The position numbers and the translations under genes are program-made. A DNA stretch of 64,000 nucleotides, taken from the NCBI RefSeq assembly GCF_051106095.1, contig NC_135786.1:139442501-139506500 (forward strand), written 5' to 3'. The first letter of the stretch is position 1. Every line of letters starts with the position of its first letter. Positions 1 through 11,466 of the stretch are shown here, one piece after another. The notes under the pieces were generated by a model that saw only the letters and a program-made list of their open reading frames with translations, searched no databases and was not told the origin of the DNA. Origin of the DNA: Pogona vitticeps. Taxonomy: Eukaryota; Chordata; Lepidosauria; Squamata; Agamidae.

Positions 1-825
1 AAGAGGATGAGGTGAAAATGTGCCACCTAGTTGTTCCCTTCCTACTGCAATGCTTAGAGTGCCACAGTAGACTATTGCTGTAGTTAATAGCTGTCATTGT
101 TGTGTTTTTCTAATGCTGCCTACCCCGTCCTCTTATAAGTAGGGGATACCAACCCCTACTCTATAAGATTGCATTGTTGCATATTGCTAGAAGCATGCAT
201 CATTTCATTTAAACAATTTACCTGAGAATTGTTGTCTTGGCTGTTCTAATTTGGCTTTTTATTTGCTCTTGAAGTTTTATTGAATCAATTTAAGCAGGTG
301 GCTTTAACCTTCCAAGTTTCATATGATGTGTGGCCAGCTACAAAGGAAGATTGCCCTCACTTGTGTTAGCTGGATTGCCTGCCCTCATTGTTTTTTTTTT
401 CAGGGGCCCTAGTTAAAGGCCCATCTTTTTGAAAACTTCTCAGTTGGCATGCAGAAGGGAAAAAGGCTTTTTTGGAAGTGCCCATATCTATAGAAAGCTA
501 TAGAAAGTGTTAAATGCCTTTCACCAAGGTTGGTTCATCAAGCTCCTGAACGTAAATTATTATTACTATTATTACTGTTTTTTAAAAAAAAAAACAAACA
601 TTTATCAGTTTTTCAATCTATCTACATTCAATTCGTGCTTGTTAAACATTGTGTTACATGAGTTGCTTATGATTATTTGTTTTTTGCATCTTGATGTCTT
701 AGTTGTCCCTTCAAAATCTATACATATACATTTAAACCATTAATGTGTGTGTTTTAGTATACAATATTGGCTACTATCATAATATTGCTCTCATAGTATA
801 CAATGTTCTCAAAATCCTCTAATAA
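1..825. other. Intronic sequence, no gene seen
   Basis: This AT-rich stretch has no open frame resembling a known protein. By position it is inside the K-Cl cotransporter intron upstream of the exon at 13552. I looked for the preceding KCC exon, which encodes the TYERTLMMEQRS-type segment, and did not find it between 1 and 13551. Confidence 0.5.
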
Positions 826-1365
826 TATACCGTATTTGCCGGCGTAGAAGACGATGTTTTGGCCCTGAAAAACATGACTCCAAGTGGGGGGGTCATCTTA
901 TATGCCCGGTGCACTTCCAGCAAACCCTCCCTCTCTCCCAGCGAAGTCACTTACCTGGTAGTAAGACTGAGTAGACCGAGCTCCCCCTTGGTAGCCTGGG
1001 AACAGCCGGACTCTAACGCCGAACAGCTGACTGTCAGGAACCAGCAGAGAGGCGGCAGCCATTTTGAGACACGACCACATGGCTGCCGCCTCTCCAAAAT
1101 GGCTGCCGCCTCTCTGCTGGTTCCTGACAGTCAGTTGTTCGGTGCCGATGCTGTCCTTCTTCCAGCAAGCCCTCACTCTCTCCCAGCGAAAGGAACCAAA
1201 AGCAGCAAAACGAACTCTCCCCATGATGCAGCCAAAGCAGAATCACGCATGCGGAAGTGGGGGTAGTCTTATATGGCAAGTATATAACAAACTCTACATT
1301 TTGAGTGGAAATGTTGGGGGGTCGTCTTATACGCCCAGTCGCCTTATACGCCGGCAAATATGGTA
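826..1365. mobile_element. hAT-like non-autonomous DNA transposon with inner palindrome
   Basis: The ends are inverted repeats: CCGTATTTGCCGGCGTA near 830 and its complement near 1346-1363. The 8-base word TCTAATAA stands directly outside both ends (818-825 and 1366-1373), as expected of a hAT target duplication. A TA dinucleotide also flanks the inner repeats, so a Tc1/mariner origin is not fully excluded. The GC-rich interior contains a second inverted repeat on either side of about 1078 (CTGACTGTCAGGAACC against its complement), which could fold into a long stem. Open frames of 107-135 codons on both strands here are by-products of that symmetry and are not called as genes. Confidence 0.7.
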
Positions 1366-1439
1366 TCTAATAAAAGTAATTCTGGTTTCAAATCTATATA
1401 ATTTTGAGGCGATTTAACTGATGAACTTTATATTTATTA

Positions 1440-2560
1440 CCAATAATAACTATGGTTCCTAACACAAAATAGATGTTATCCAAAGCATTTTATACAGATG
1501 TCCTTTATATCATTGTTTAACCATTTCTATCTTCACATTTTCTATCATGTCTATATCAATATCATATCTAATGTATGCTCGTTGATTACTTTTTTTAAAC
1601 CTCATCCTTCTGTCTAGCTTCAATTTATCTTAAGAATCACCATTATGCCTTTACCCTGATTAGTGATCCCTTATTTCAGTTTAATTCCCTTTTCTAATAT
1701 ATAAGATGTGCCCCTTTACAATTCCAGAAGTTAGCTATATACATGCTTTCAATGTTGAAGGCCACCTTAATATTTTTCCCTTTTCATCTAAGTAACTCCT
1801 TCTCGTATTTGTTTTTTTCCCAATTCTTGTTTCTATCTCTCAAAAAATTCTGCCTTTACTTGTGCCATCTGAGAATATTTGATCTATCCAATAGATTTTC
1901 CAGGCTCTTTTTAATTAGATCTGCTGGTTCTCTCCCCTTATCTTCCCTTAGCACACTTAAAACTCTCCTCGGTTCCAGGGTTAGAATTAGATCTCCTTGG
2001 TTTTTTCCTCTAATTTCTTCCAGCCCCTCTTTTGATTGGCATACATCATCCACCACCCTCTCATTTCCTTGTTCATTATTCCCTGTCTTCTGTTGACTAT
2101 AGCCCTTATTTAATTGCTCCTTGAATAATTTTGCCTCTTTGTTGTGGGATCTCACTATTTCTAAAATTGCTTGAAGGGTAGATTTTGTTTCATCCCAAAA
2201 TTTTCCTTGTTGTGGCATTATGTCCCAGACGTCAAATAATTGTATTCTAAGTGAAAGTTGTCCAGATGCTTAAAGTAATTAGTCCAATTCCATCAATACT
2301 TGCTTCCATAGGGCCACTTTAATAGATGTATCATCTTTAGGTTTAAACTTGAATTCAGTCTCAGATGTAGAGGGTTTTCCCTTCCTAAAGGCTCAAGGAC
2401 ACTTGTTCACCAAATAGTTCATTGAGTGTTTATGTTCATGGCCTGATGTCTTTTGTAATCCAGTCCCAGAGGCAATCCATTCCAGTATTGATTCTATCTC
2501 AGCCTGTGCTGCAGTCAAGTTCAGAACCCAGGATACAGTTTAAAAATTCCACTTTGGCTG
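1440..2560 (-). mobile_element. L1-like LINE fragment, probable ORF1 region
   Basis: On the minus strand a 120-codon open frame (2218 down to 1856) begins MPQQGKFWDETKSTLQAI and is rich in K, E, Q and L. It has the look of the coiled-coil N-terminal part of a squamate L1 ORF1 protein, and broken frames with similar composition continue on both sides. No RNA-binding core is visible and no end is defined by a target duplication, so the limits are approximate. The L1 assignment rests on composition and general resemblance only. Confidence 0.35.
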
Positions 2561-3092
2561 GATTAGGCTAATTAGGATTAATTTATCTGTACTTCAGTTC
2601 AGTCCTCAAAAAGAAAGGGAATTCCAAACACCCATAAAGTCAAGGTCATTGTTCTAGGCTTTTTGCCAGCGCTTTAGATAGCTGTTACAAGTAACATATA
2701 TAAGTTTAGTTTCCCAGAGTTGTTACTAATTATGGTTTTAAGCGAAAGATTCTTACATTTCTAATGACAAAGTAATACCAAACTTCTTTCCTTGAAGTAT
2801 AATTAAATGTCTAAGTAATGTCCAATTTATTTTCTTTGTGTCTCCTGCGTCTCTTTCCTCTCTCCATATTCACCGCTGCTCAATCAGTGGTGGGAGATAG
2901 AAGATGCTGTTTCTGTTGTAGGGATTGTCTCATCCAGGGGTAGTCACAAAGCAGTACAGTTAAAAAGTATTTCTCACCCAGTGGTAACATGATGTTTATT
3001 AGCTGATTTATCACTTCTCCATTGCTGGCTGCTGATGACTTGCAAGCAAGCTAGTTCAGCTGCTTGGTTCCGCTCGCTGGTTGATTGGGGAG

Positions 3093-3605
3093 TGTTACAT
3101 ACAGCACTGATGTTACCTGTCTGTCATGGGTTGGAGGGAAAGTTCCATCCTATGGGGAGTGGAAGGCAGGACATCAGGAGGAGGGGCTGTACTGTATATA
3201 TATATGAAGCCTGTGGGGAGAAGTTAGGAAGAAAGAAGAAGCAGCTGGGAAGAAGAAGCTGGTGTGGGAGTCTGTGTGTCAGACAGGGTACTACTGTGTG
3301 TCAGTCAGTACCTACCTGATAGGTTCAGGTGTCTGTATGGGAAGCCAGAACTGATAGGTTCAGGGTCTGTGCTTTATTTAAAGGAGTTCTGCGTGAACCA
3401 AACTGGTGTATGTATGATTGAGACTAAGCCACGTTACTGTATCTTATTCACTTGATCATTTTATTTTCCCTGTGTGTTATTTAAATAAACCTTGTTCTTT
3501 TATTTGTTAAAAATCCATCCCTGGTCTGTGTGACTTCTTATAGGGAATGGTTGGTGGCAGCTTAGTGAAACTGTGGCATATCCCAGTAGGTCTGGGGTTG
3601 TCACA
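3093..3605 (+). repeat. Solo Gypsy LTR, same family as the element at 6123-11419
   Basis: This 513-base block runs from TGTTACATACAGCAC to GGTTGTCACA and matches, in the opposite orientation, the LTRs at 6123 and 10908 along its whole length. It includes the AAATAAACCTT polyadenylation-like stretch and the GGTGGCAGCTTAGT block. No internal element sequence follows it. The flanking pentamers GGGAG and GGTAG differ at one base. It is visibly more diverged than the two LTRs of the nearby element, so it is an older solo LTR. Confidence 0.85.
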
Positions 3606-4665
3606 GGTAGTTTCCTAGATCAAACGTGGGTAACTGTTTTATAATATTAGATAGGATAGTATATCTACTAGTTCTCTTTTCTGTTTTGAAATTTTGTGAT
3701 GTTGATGTTTAATCATTATTGGAAGCTGGTTTGCTTGGTTTTTTAAACTTTTATCCTTAAAGGCAACACGGTTTTGTTTTGTTTTTAAAATAAGTGTCAC
3801 ATTCAGACCTGATAGTGTGCTGTGGAATGGAGAGGAGATGTGAATAACAAAAGAGGACAGTAAGTTGAAAGTGTATGGCTGTTCCATGATCTCAGATTTG
3901 TTTAAGAAAATTTATTTAATCAGCAAACAGTAGCTACCATTGTCAGCAAGCAGAAGAAACAGAGTGTCCTGGATTCTAGATTTCCTTTTATGACAGGTTC
4001 GTATAAATAGAGGAGGACTTCACCCTTCGTATTCCCTGCCTTTTTGAGTGTCTTTTGGGTTATATGCAGGACACTGCAAGTTTAGAAGCAGGATGAGGAT
4101 TCAGCTATTCCTTTGTAGAAATTTAGGCAGCAGTTTCCAGAACTTTACAGAAAAATGTGCATGCATATGCATTTTGTTACAATGTTTACTGCAGTAAGTT
4201 TGTTTCTGTGCAGATCCAATAAATCTTAAGGTATATTTAAAGGTTATAATGGGACCTGAAAATCCTTGAGGTTTTCCAATCCAGTGCTCTATTCAAAAAT
4301 AAATAGGTAGTGAGCGGCACATATACAACCATTATTTGAAATTTTGATTTTAAGCCAAACTGTTCCTCGTAGTCTAGGACCATTTAATCAGATTAAGTTT
4401 GAAAATGCTCAGATAGTGTGTATAATCATATCTAGTCTTATTTTCCTGCCTTTTTGTATGTTTAATAATAGGTATTGGCAATAATTTTTATTTCTGAATC
4501 TTAATTTTCCATACAGTAGAAATCATGTTGGTTGTTCTAAGTTTAAAAAGTGGCACTTGAATGTGAATTCTGCTCTGATCTAGATACTTTAGTTTTAGTT
4601 CATAGTATTTCCAGTAGTTTGTATGGCTGAATTGAAATGAAAAGAGTAATTATCTGAAATTAGAA
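3606..4665. other. Intronic sequence, nothing recognised
   Basis: AT-rich, no convincing exon or repeat recognised. The short open frame at 3639-3887 on the minus strand has no similarity I know. Confidence 0.4.
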
Positions 4666-5600
4666 CGTCGTTGTCGTTTAGTCGTGTCCGACTCTTCATG
4701 ACCCCATAGACCAGAGCATGCCAGGCCCTCCTGTCTTCCACTGCCTCCCAGAGTTGGGTCAAATTCATGTTGGTAGCTTCAACAACACTGTCCATCTCGT
4801 CCTCTTTCGTCCCCTTCTCCTCTTGCCTTCACATTTTCCCAACATCAGCATCTTTTCCAGGGAGTCTTCTCTTCTCATGAGATAGCCAAAGTATTGGAGC
4901 CTCAGCTTCAGAATCTGTCCTTCCAGTGAGCACTCAGGGTTGATTTCCTTTAGAATGGATAGGTTTGTTCTCCTTGCAGTCCAGGGGATTCTCAAGAGCC
5001 TCCTCCAGCACCACAATTCAAAAACATGAATTCTTCGGCGGTCAGTTTTCTTTATGGTCCAGCTCTCAGTTCCATACATCACTACAGGGAAAACCATAGC
5101 TTTGACTATGCGGACTTTTGTTGGCAAGGTGATGTCTCTGCTTTTTAAGATGCTGTCAAGGTTTGTCATCGCTTTCCTCCCAAGAAGCAGACGTCTTTTA
5201 ATTTCATGGCTGCTGTCTCCATTTGCAGTGATCATGGATCCCAAGAAAGTAAAATCTGTCACTGTCTTCATGTCTTCCCCTTCTATTTCCCAGGAGGTGA
5301 TGGGATCAGTGGCCATGATCTTAGTTTTTTTGATGTTGAGCTTCAAACCGTTTTTTGCACTCTCCTCTTTCACCCTCATTGCAAGGTTCCTTAATTCCTC
5401 CTCACTTTCTGCCATCAGTGTGGTATCATCTGCATATCGGAGGTTTTTGACATTTCTTCCGGCAATCTTAATTCTGGCTCGGGATTCCTCCAGTCCACCC
5501 TTTCACATGATGTATTCTGCATATAAGTTGAATAAGCAGGGGAACAATATACAGCCTTGTTGTACTCCTTTCCCAATTTTGAACCAATCCATTCTTTTTA
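4666..5600 (-). mobile_element. Bov-B (RTE) LINE, 5'-truncated
   Basis: The minus strand encodes the 3' half of a Bov-B reverse transcriptase. A 216-codon frame (5415 to 4765) contains MAESEEELRNLAMR, FTFLGSMIT, YGTESWTI and the basic KCEGKRRRGRKRTRW tail, followed in another frame by the AWHALVYGVMKSRTRL end. Upstream are remnants of the LYAEYIM segment. The 3' end shows the RTE-type short repeated tail (ACGACAACG on the minus strand). Frame shifts make it inactive. It lies in the cotransporter intron, antisense to the gene. Confidence 0.93.
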
Positions 5601-5913
5601 AAATTATATTTAGATGCCATGAAGTACCAGATCTTAAATGTATTCAGTTCAGCTTTTTTAAAAATGTAGGTGATTATTTTTGTTCCAGATTTTGCGCACT
5701 TTTAGTAGCATTTTAAAGTTGAAAAGTGTGTTAGTTATTACTCAGTTTTATGGTTGTGGTATGTCTCCTTATTGCAACAATTCTGCAGAATTTGTTTGGA
5801 GAGAGCTGCATTTAATATTTTTACACTATGGTGCAGTCATTGACAAGTTCCTTGTCAATATAACACAAAGGTAGAATGATTTTTACTAAAACTAACAAAT
5901 ATAATAATACTAG

Positions 5914-6122
5914 TGAAGCATTGTGGCACAGTGATTAAACTGCAGTATTGCAGTCAAAACTCTGCTCAAGAGCTGGGTTCAATCCCAAGTAGCCAGCTCA
6001 AGGTTGACTCAGCCTTCCATCTTCCAAGGTTGGTAAATTGAGTACCTAGCTTACAGGAGGTGGGAGCAATACGTATCCTGCATAACTAAATTGTAAATTT
6101 GTAAACCATCCAGAGAACGCTT
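5914..6122 (+). mobile_element. Sauria-type tRNA SINE, left part (split by Gypsy insertion)
   Basis: A tRNA-like head carries an A-box region (TGTGGCACAGTGATTAAAC) and a B box (GGGTTCAATCCC). The body continues CTCAGCCTTCCATC and GGTTGGTAAATTGAGTAC, as in the better preserved copy at 44440. It stops at GAGAACGCTT where the Gypsy element begins, and its 3' end resumes at 11425. The 3' part of Sauria SINEs is known to resemble the Bov-B tail, which suggests mobilisation by Bov-B. Confidence 0.85.
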
Positions 6123-6634
6123 TGTGACAAACCCAGACCTACTGGGATATGCCACAGTTTAACTAAGCTGCCACCAACCATTCCCTATAAGAAGTCACAC
6201 AGACCAGGGATGGATTTTCAACAAATAAAAGAATAAGGTTTATTTAAAACAACACACAGGGAAAATAAAATGATCAGGTGAATAAGATATAGTAACGTGG
6301 CTTAGTCTCATTCATACATGCACACAGTTTGGTTCACACAGAACACTTAACTTGAAGCACAGACCCTGAACCTATCAGTTCTGGCTAACCATACAGACAC
6401 CTGAACCTATCAGGTTGGCACTGACTGACACACAGTAGTACCCTGTCTGACACACAGACTCCCACACCAGCTTCTTCTTCCCAGCTGCTGCTTCTTCTCC
6501 CAGCTTCCCACACACGCTCCACATATATATACAGTACAGCCCCTCCTCCTGATGTCCCGCCTTCCACTCCCCATAGGATGGAACTTTCCCTCCAAACCCA
6601 TGACAGACAGGTAACATCAGTGCTGTATGTAACA
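6123..6634 (-). repeat. 3' LTR of the Gmr1-like element
   Basis: It is 512 bases long and matches the copy at 10908-11419 with no difference seen by eye. In minus-strand sense it contains an AAATAAACC polyadenylation-like motif and ends in TTTGTCACA. It lies next to the SINE fragment at 5914. Confidence 0.95.
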
Positions 6635-6909
6635 CCTCCCCTCTTTATAAGTTGTTTTGTAGGGGGAAAGCTAAAAGTGCTTTTCACCAAAAAACAACCT
6701 GGATAAAACACACAAAACCATTTATACATACAATATCATACTTACTTATACTTACATTCTAAGTTAACCATATCAATTAGGCATTTAAACATTTACCATA
6801 TACATTACATCAATTTACCTTTATTCATACAAACCAAGTTCAAAACACAGGTACATTTAACTTTTTGTTCACCAAAATATATACATAGTCCATGTTTCTT
6901 TCGCCGTCT

Positions 6910-9900
6910 TCATTCTTCAGGTCTTCTTGACAAGGCGTCAGCAACACAGTTCACTGACCCTCTGACCACCTTCACTTCAAAGTCATAGTCTTGCAGGTTT
7001 AAAGCCCACCTCATAAGTTTACTATTGTGGGTTTTCATTGTCTTTAACCATTGCAGTGGTGAATGGTCAGTGCACAGAACAAAATGTCTTCCCCAGATGT
7101 AAGGCTTGGCCTTCTGGATCGCGTAGACTATTGCCAGACACTCCTTCTCCACGGTTGCCAAATGTCTCTCACCTTTCTGGAGTTTCCTACTCAGGTAGGA
7201 CACTGGATGCTGGTCACCATTCTCATCCTCCTGGCAAAGAACTGCTCCTACCCCGCTGTTAGACGCATCGGTGTAGATGATGAACTCCCGGTCGAAGTCT
7301 GGAGCACGCAGCACTGGATAGTTGATGAGCGCCTGCTTCAACCTCTGGAACGCCTCCTCACAGTCGCTGGTCCACGGGATGCGGTCATCAGCCTTCCTCC
7401 CCGTCAGATCGGTCAGCGGAGCCGCAATCTCGCTAAACCTCGGGATGAACTTTCTGTAGTAGCCCACCAACCCAAGAAATGATTTGACTTTTTTCTTGGT
7501 GTTGGGTCTGGGCCAATCACGAACTGCTTCTATTTTGGCCTCTAGGGGTTTTATCACTCCTCCCCCTACTATGTGACCCAAATATTTTGTTTCTGGGATA
7601 CCCAGCTGCAGTTTGTTTTCTTTGCAGGGCCTAGGCCAAAGCACTTCCTCTCCTGGGTTAAAGTGCCTCTCCCTGCCTTCCTGGTCATCCCAAGCTTTCT
7701 TTCTGACCTTTTGAGCTTGCAGGGTCTCTGCTGCTAGCTCTAGGTTTCTCTTTAGGTCATTCCTTAAAGAGTCTATATATGTCACAACATCTTGTGGGTC
7801 ATCCTGGGTGATCTGCTCCCAATTTTGTTTGATCAAATCAAGGGGCCCTTTCACCCTTCTCCCAAATAAAAGTTCAAATGGACTGAACCCGGTACTGGCT
7901 TGTGGCACTGATCGATAAGCAAACAAAAGGGATTGCAGCTTCTGGTCCCAATTGTTTGGATTCTCTGCCAAGTAAGCCCTAATCATGCGCATTAGAGTCC
8001 CATTGAACTTCTCAGTTAACCCATTACTTTCAGGGTGATAGGCAGTGGTTTCCTTGTGCTTAATTCTACAGATTTGCCATAAGCGCTTCATGAGCTTCGA
8101 TGTGAACGATGCGCCCAAATCTGTGATTATCTCTGAGGCAAATCCCATCCTGGACATATACCCCACCAAGGCATCTGCCACTGTGTTAGTTTCAATATTA
8201 GTCAAGGGTATGGCTTCAGGGTACCTCGTGGCATGGTCCACAATGGTGAGAATGAACCTGTTCCCCCTCTTTGTGGCCTTGGGCAAAGGTCCCACAATAT
8301 CCACCCCTATGCATTTGAACGGAGTGTCAATCACAGGCAAAGGGCACAACTTTGCTTTGGTCCTGTCGCGGCTATTCCCCTGCCTTTGACACACATCACA
8401 TTGTTTACAGAACTCCCTGATCTGCTTCCCTATGTCAGGCCAGTAAAAATTCTGTGTGATTCTCTGCTGTGTTTTGTTCACCCCTAAGTGCGCAGCAAAC
8501 ATGTCAGAGTGCCCCCTTTGTAAGATCATGGGGCGATACTTTTCAGGTACCACTAGCTGACTTCGGATCCCATCTCCCCCTTTTGAGATATTCCTCAGGG
8601 TCTCTCTATACAAAATCCCCTTTTTCTCTAGAAATCTGACTGGGGTTTCAGGTGTTAGCTGGGCGTCAGTCACCTGCTCAAAACACTTTTGGAGAGTGGC
8701 ATCTGCCTTTTGCTCTTGTCCAAATCTGCTGTCTGTGGTTAAGGTTTCCACCACAGTTTCTGAACTCCCCCCACCTGCTTCCGTCTCGGGCTCATCATTA
8801 CCCCCCTGAACTGTCCCCGTGGTGGCTTGTGAGCGTGTAATCACTAGCACCCGTTTCACATGTTCAGCCAGGTCATTTCCCACGAGCACGGCTGCTGGCA
8901 GAGTCGATGAAATTGCTAGCCGCCAAACTCCCCTCCAGCCTTGAAAGTTCACAGGTACCTCAGCTACTGGCAGTGAGATCACCTGCCCCTCAATCCCTGC
9001 CACCTTCATGCTCTCATTTGGGATTATATATTCCCTAGGAATAATATCTGGATGGCACAGGGTCACCTGGGAACAAGTGTCCCGCAGCCCCCGATACTGA
9101 TGGTCAAGTATTCCTACGTCCACCCCTGCTGTCTCAAACAACTGAGAATCTGTTCTCACCAGTAGGCAGCGCCTGACCTCTACAAGAGGACCATTTTCCT
9201 CAGCCTGATCAGCAGATGTAGCTGTTCCAGATTGAGTAGCCATGGCAACAGGCTCCCTCAGTGACAATGAGCCTTGCTCTTTCTGGACACAGAACACAGC
9301 TTTTGGCTTGGTTCCACTCGAATCCTGAGGCACAATTCCTTTTAGCTGCTTTAATTTCTCACACTCTGAGATTAGATGGCCCTTTCCCTGACAGAAATAA
9401 CATTTTCTGCTATATTTTGAGTCTTTCTCATCTTGTTTTGGTTTTCCCTCCAAAATCTGAGGTCTTGGTTTCATGTCTGAGGGCTTCCCTTCACCATGGG
9501 CCCCTCCCCCTTGCTGGCTTTTCCCTGGTCCCTGAGAGTACTTGCTGTAGGTTTCTTTGGGTTTTCCTACAGATTTCTCCTCACCTAAGGGCTTTCTTAT
9601 CTGGTAAATAAAATCTGCGATCTCGGCTGCTTCTGCCACAGACTTCGGTTTCCTTTCCCTCACCTGGAATTTCAGTTCCCCATGCAGGACTGAATAGAAC
9701 TGTTCCAGTGCTATCAAGTCTTTGAGCTGCTGAAAGGTCTCTGTCCCCTCCTGAGATAGCCATTTCTCTAGCAGCCTCACCAATTGGGCCCCCACTTGGG
9801 TAAAAGTCTGCTCTGGTTTCTTGGTGATTGACCTGAATCTTTGCCTCAGTTGTTCCGCATTTATCCCATGTCTTGCAAACACCAGTTTTTTAAAGTCTGC

Positions 9901-10593
9901 AAAATCTTTCATCAGTTCCTGTGGCATCTCTGAATAAACTTCAGCAAGGCTACCACTGATTAAAGATCGCATGATGGTCATCTTCTCAGTTTCCCTTACT
10001 GAGAAGTCCACAAACGCTCTTTCCACTAAGGAAAAGAACACCTCAGGACAATCTCCCTTGTGGTACACAGGGAATTTCTTCAGGTCAGCTTTAGACAATT
10101 GGCCTCCCTCAGAATCCCTATTGTTATTATTGTTCTGATTCATCAGTTCCAATTTTCTTAATTCAAACACCATTTTCTCTCTCTGCAATTCCAATTCAAT
10201 TCTCTGTCTCTCTAATCTTTCTTCTTTTTCCATTCTCTCTCTCTCTCTCTCTAATTCAAATTGCCGTTGTTTCTCTCTTTCCCTTTCCTCCATTTCCCTC
10301 ACCCTCAGTTCATGCTGTTGGGCTATGAGCAATTTTCTGAGTTCTGGGTTCTGTTCTCCCGTGTTGTCACCCTGCACTGAGCCAAATTCATCCTCAGAAC
10401 CTTGGTCAACCTGGGGGTCTTTCACTTCACCCATTTCTGCCATTTGGCTTCGAGTCAAGGGCATAATCCCCCCCCCCAGAACAGGCTGCTTTAAAAAGTC
10501 AAGCCTCAAAATAAAACGACCACTTTTTTTTTCTTTTGCCTCAGAACCAGCTTTCTCTATAGATTGCTGCTGTCCTTCAGCACTAACTTGCAA
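6910..10593 (-). pseudogene. Gag-pol frame of the Gmr1-like element (fossil)
   Basis: A single open frame of 1,227 residues. The N-terminal third is gag: a glutamate/arginine-rich coiled coil (about residues 85-145), a segment resembling the retroviral-capsid-related SCAN domain (about residues 200-330), and a CX2CX4HX4C zinc knuckle (CYFCQGKGHLISEC, near 9362-9403). Next come a protease-like region, an HHCC zinc-binding module and a DDE integrase core with VDIVGPL, TDLGASF and YHPESNGLTEKF, then reverse transcriptase/RNase H sequence including FLGLVGYYRKFIPRF, YTDASNSGVGAV and VADALSRR. SCAN domains of vertebrate zinc-finger proteins are known to descend from Gmr1-like gag. The polyprotein is judged broken in pol, so it is listed as a fossil. 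Confidence 0.9.
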
Positions 10594-10907
10594 CAGTTGC
10601 GAGCTAGAGTCTACCCCCCTCTGCTGGGCCTCTCAGCAGGCAGGCTAAATCACTTCTACTTTACAGTTTTGCCTCAGCTTTTTCCCGCCAAAACAGGCTG
10701 CCTCAGAGCTCCCTAATCTAGCCCCCAATCTGAGGTTACACGTTCTTCTACTAGTGCACCTCCCCGTGAGGCACACCTAGAAGATTACCTACGCGCTCTC
10801 AGATTGTCCCTGACTAGACCCCCCTTGCTCTGGGCACTCTTGCCAAGGCTTTGCTGTACCACTGGACAGCTGGACCAGTCGTATCCCACACGCTGGACAC
10901 CAATCAA

Positions 10908-11419
10908 TGTGACAAACCCAGACCTACTGGGATATGCCACAGTTTAACTAAGCTGCCACCAACCATTCCCTATAAGAAGTCACACAGACCAGGGATGGAT
11001 TTTCAACAAATAAAAGAATAAGGTTTATTTAAAACAACACACAGGGAAAATAAAATGATCAGGTGAATAAGATATAGTAACGTGGCTTAGTCTCATTCAT
11101 ACATGCACACAGTTTGGTTCACACAGAACACTTAACTTGAAGCACAGACCCTGAACCTATCAGTTCTGGCTAACCATACAGACACCTGAACCTATCAGGT
11201 TGGCACTGACTGACACACAGTAGTACCCTGTCTGACACACAGACTCCCACACCAGCTTCTTCTTCCCAGCTGCTGCTTCTTCTCCCAGCTTCCCACACAC
11301 GCTCCACATATATATACAGTACAGCCCCTCCTCCTGATGTCCCGCCTTCCACTCCCCATAGGATGGAACTTTCCCTCCAAACCCATGACAGACAGGTAAC
11401 ATCAGTGCTGTATGTAACA
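10908..11419 (-). repeat. 5' LTR of the Gmr1-like element
   Basis: It is 512 bases and appears identical to the 3' LTR. Its outer edge is the CGCTT target duplication and its inner edge is followed, in minus-strand sense, by TTGATTGGTGTCCAGCG, where the primer-binding site is expected. Confidence 0.95.
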
Positions 11420-11424
11420 CGCTT

Positions 11425-11466
11425 TAAGCACTATGAGGTGGTGTATAGGTTTTGCTTTGCCTTTTA
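11425..11466 (+). mobile_element. Sauria-type SINE, right part
   Basis: TAAGCACTATGAGGTGGTGT and the TTTTGCTTTGCC tail complete the SINE begun at 5914, and match the intact 3' end at 44640-44683. The two halves were separated by the Gypsy insertion. Confidence 0.85.

Larger units (their letters stand above)
6123..11419 (-). mobile_element. Ty3/Gypsy LTR retrotransposon, Gmr1-like, recent copy
   Basis: This 5,297-base element lies on the minus strand with two 512-base LTRs (6123-6634 and 10908-11419) in which I found no difference by eye. A 5-base target duplication CGCTT flanks it (6118-6122 and 11420-11424). LTRs start TG and end CA. A purine-rich tract (AAAGAGGGGAGG on the minus strand, about 6635-6646) abuts the 3' LTR, and a TGGTGTCC stretch a few bases inside the 5' LTR is a possible primer-binding site. 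Gag comes first, then a protease-like region, integrase, and reverse transcriptase/RNase H. Integrase before reverse transcriptase is the hallmark of the Gmr1 clade. The copy looks broken, with about one major loss in pol, although it must be young. Confidence 0.95.

Noticed and set aside
859-1417. Overlapping open frames of 107-135 codons on both strands
   Set aside because: They lie inside the palindromic DNA transposon; symmetry and high GC create frames on both strands. No known protein similarity.
5054-5716. 220-codon plus-strand frame
   Set aside because: It is the antisense of the Bov-B reverse transcriptase, which is clearly coded on the minus strand.
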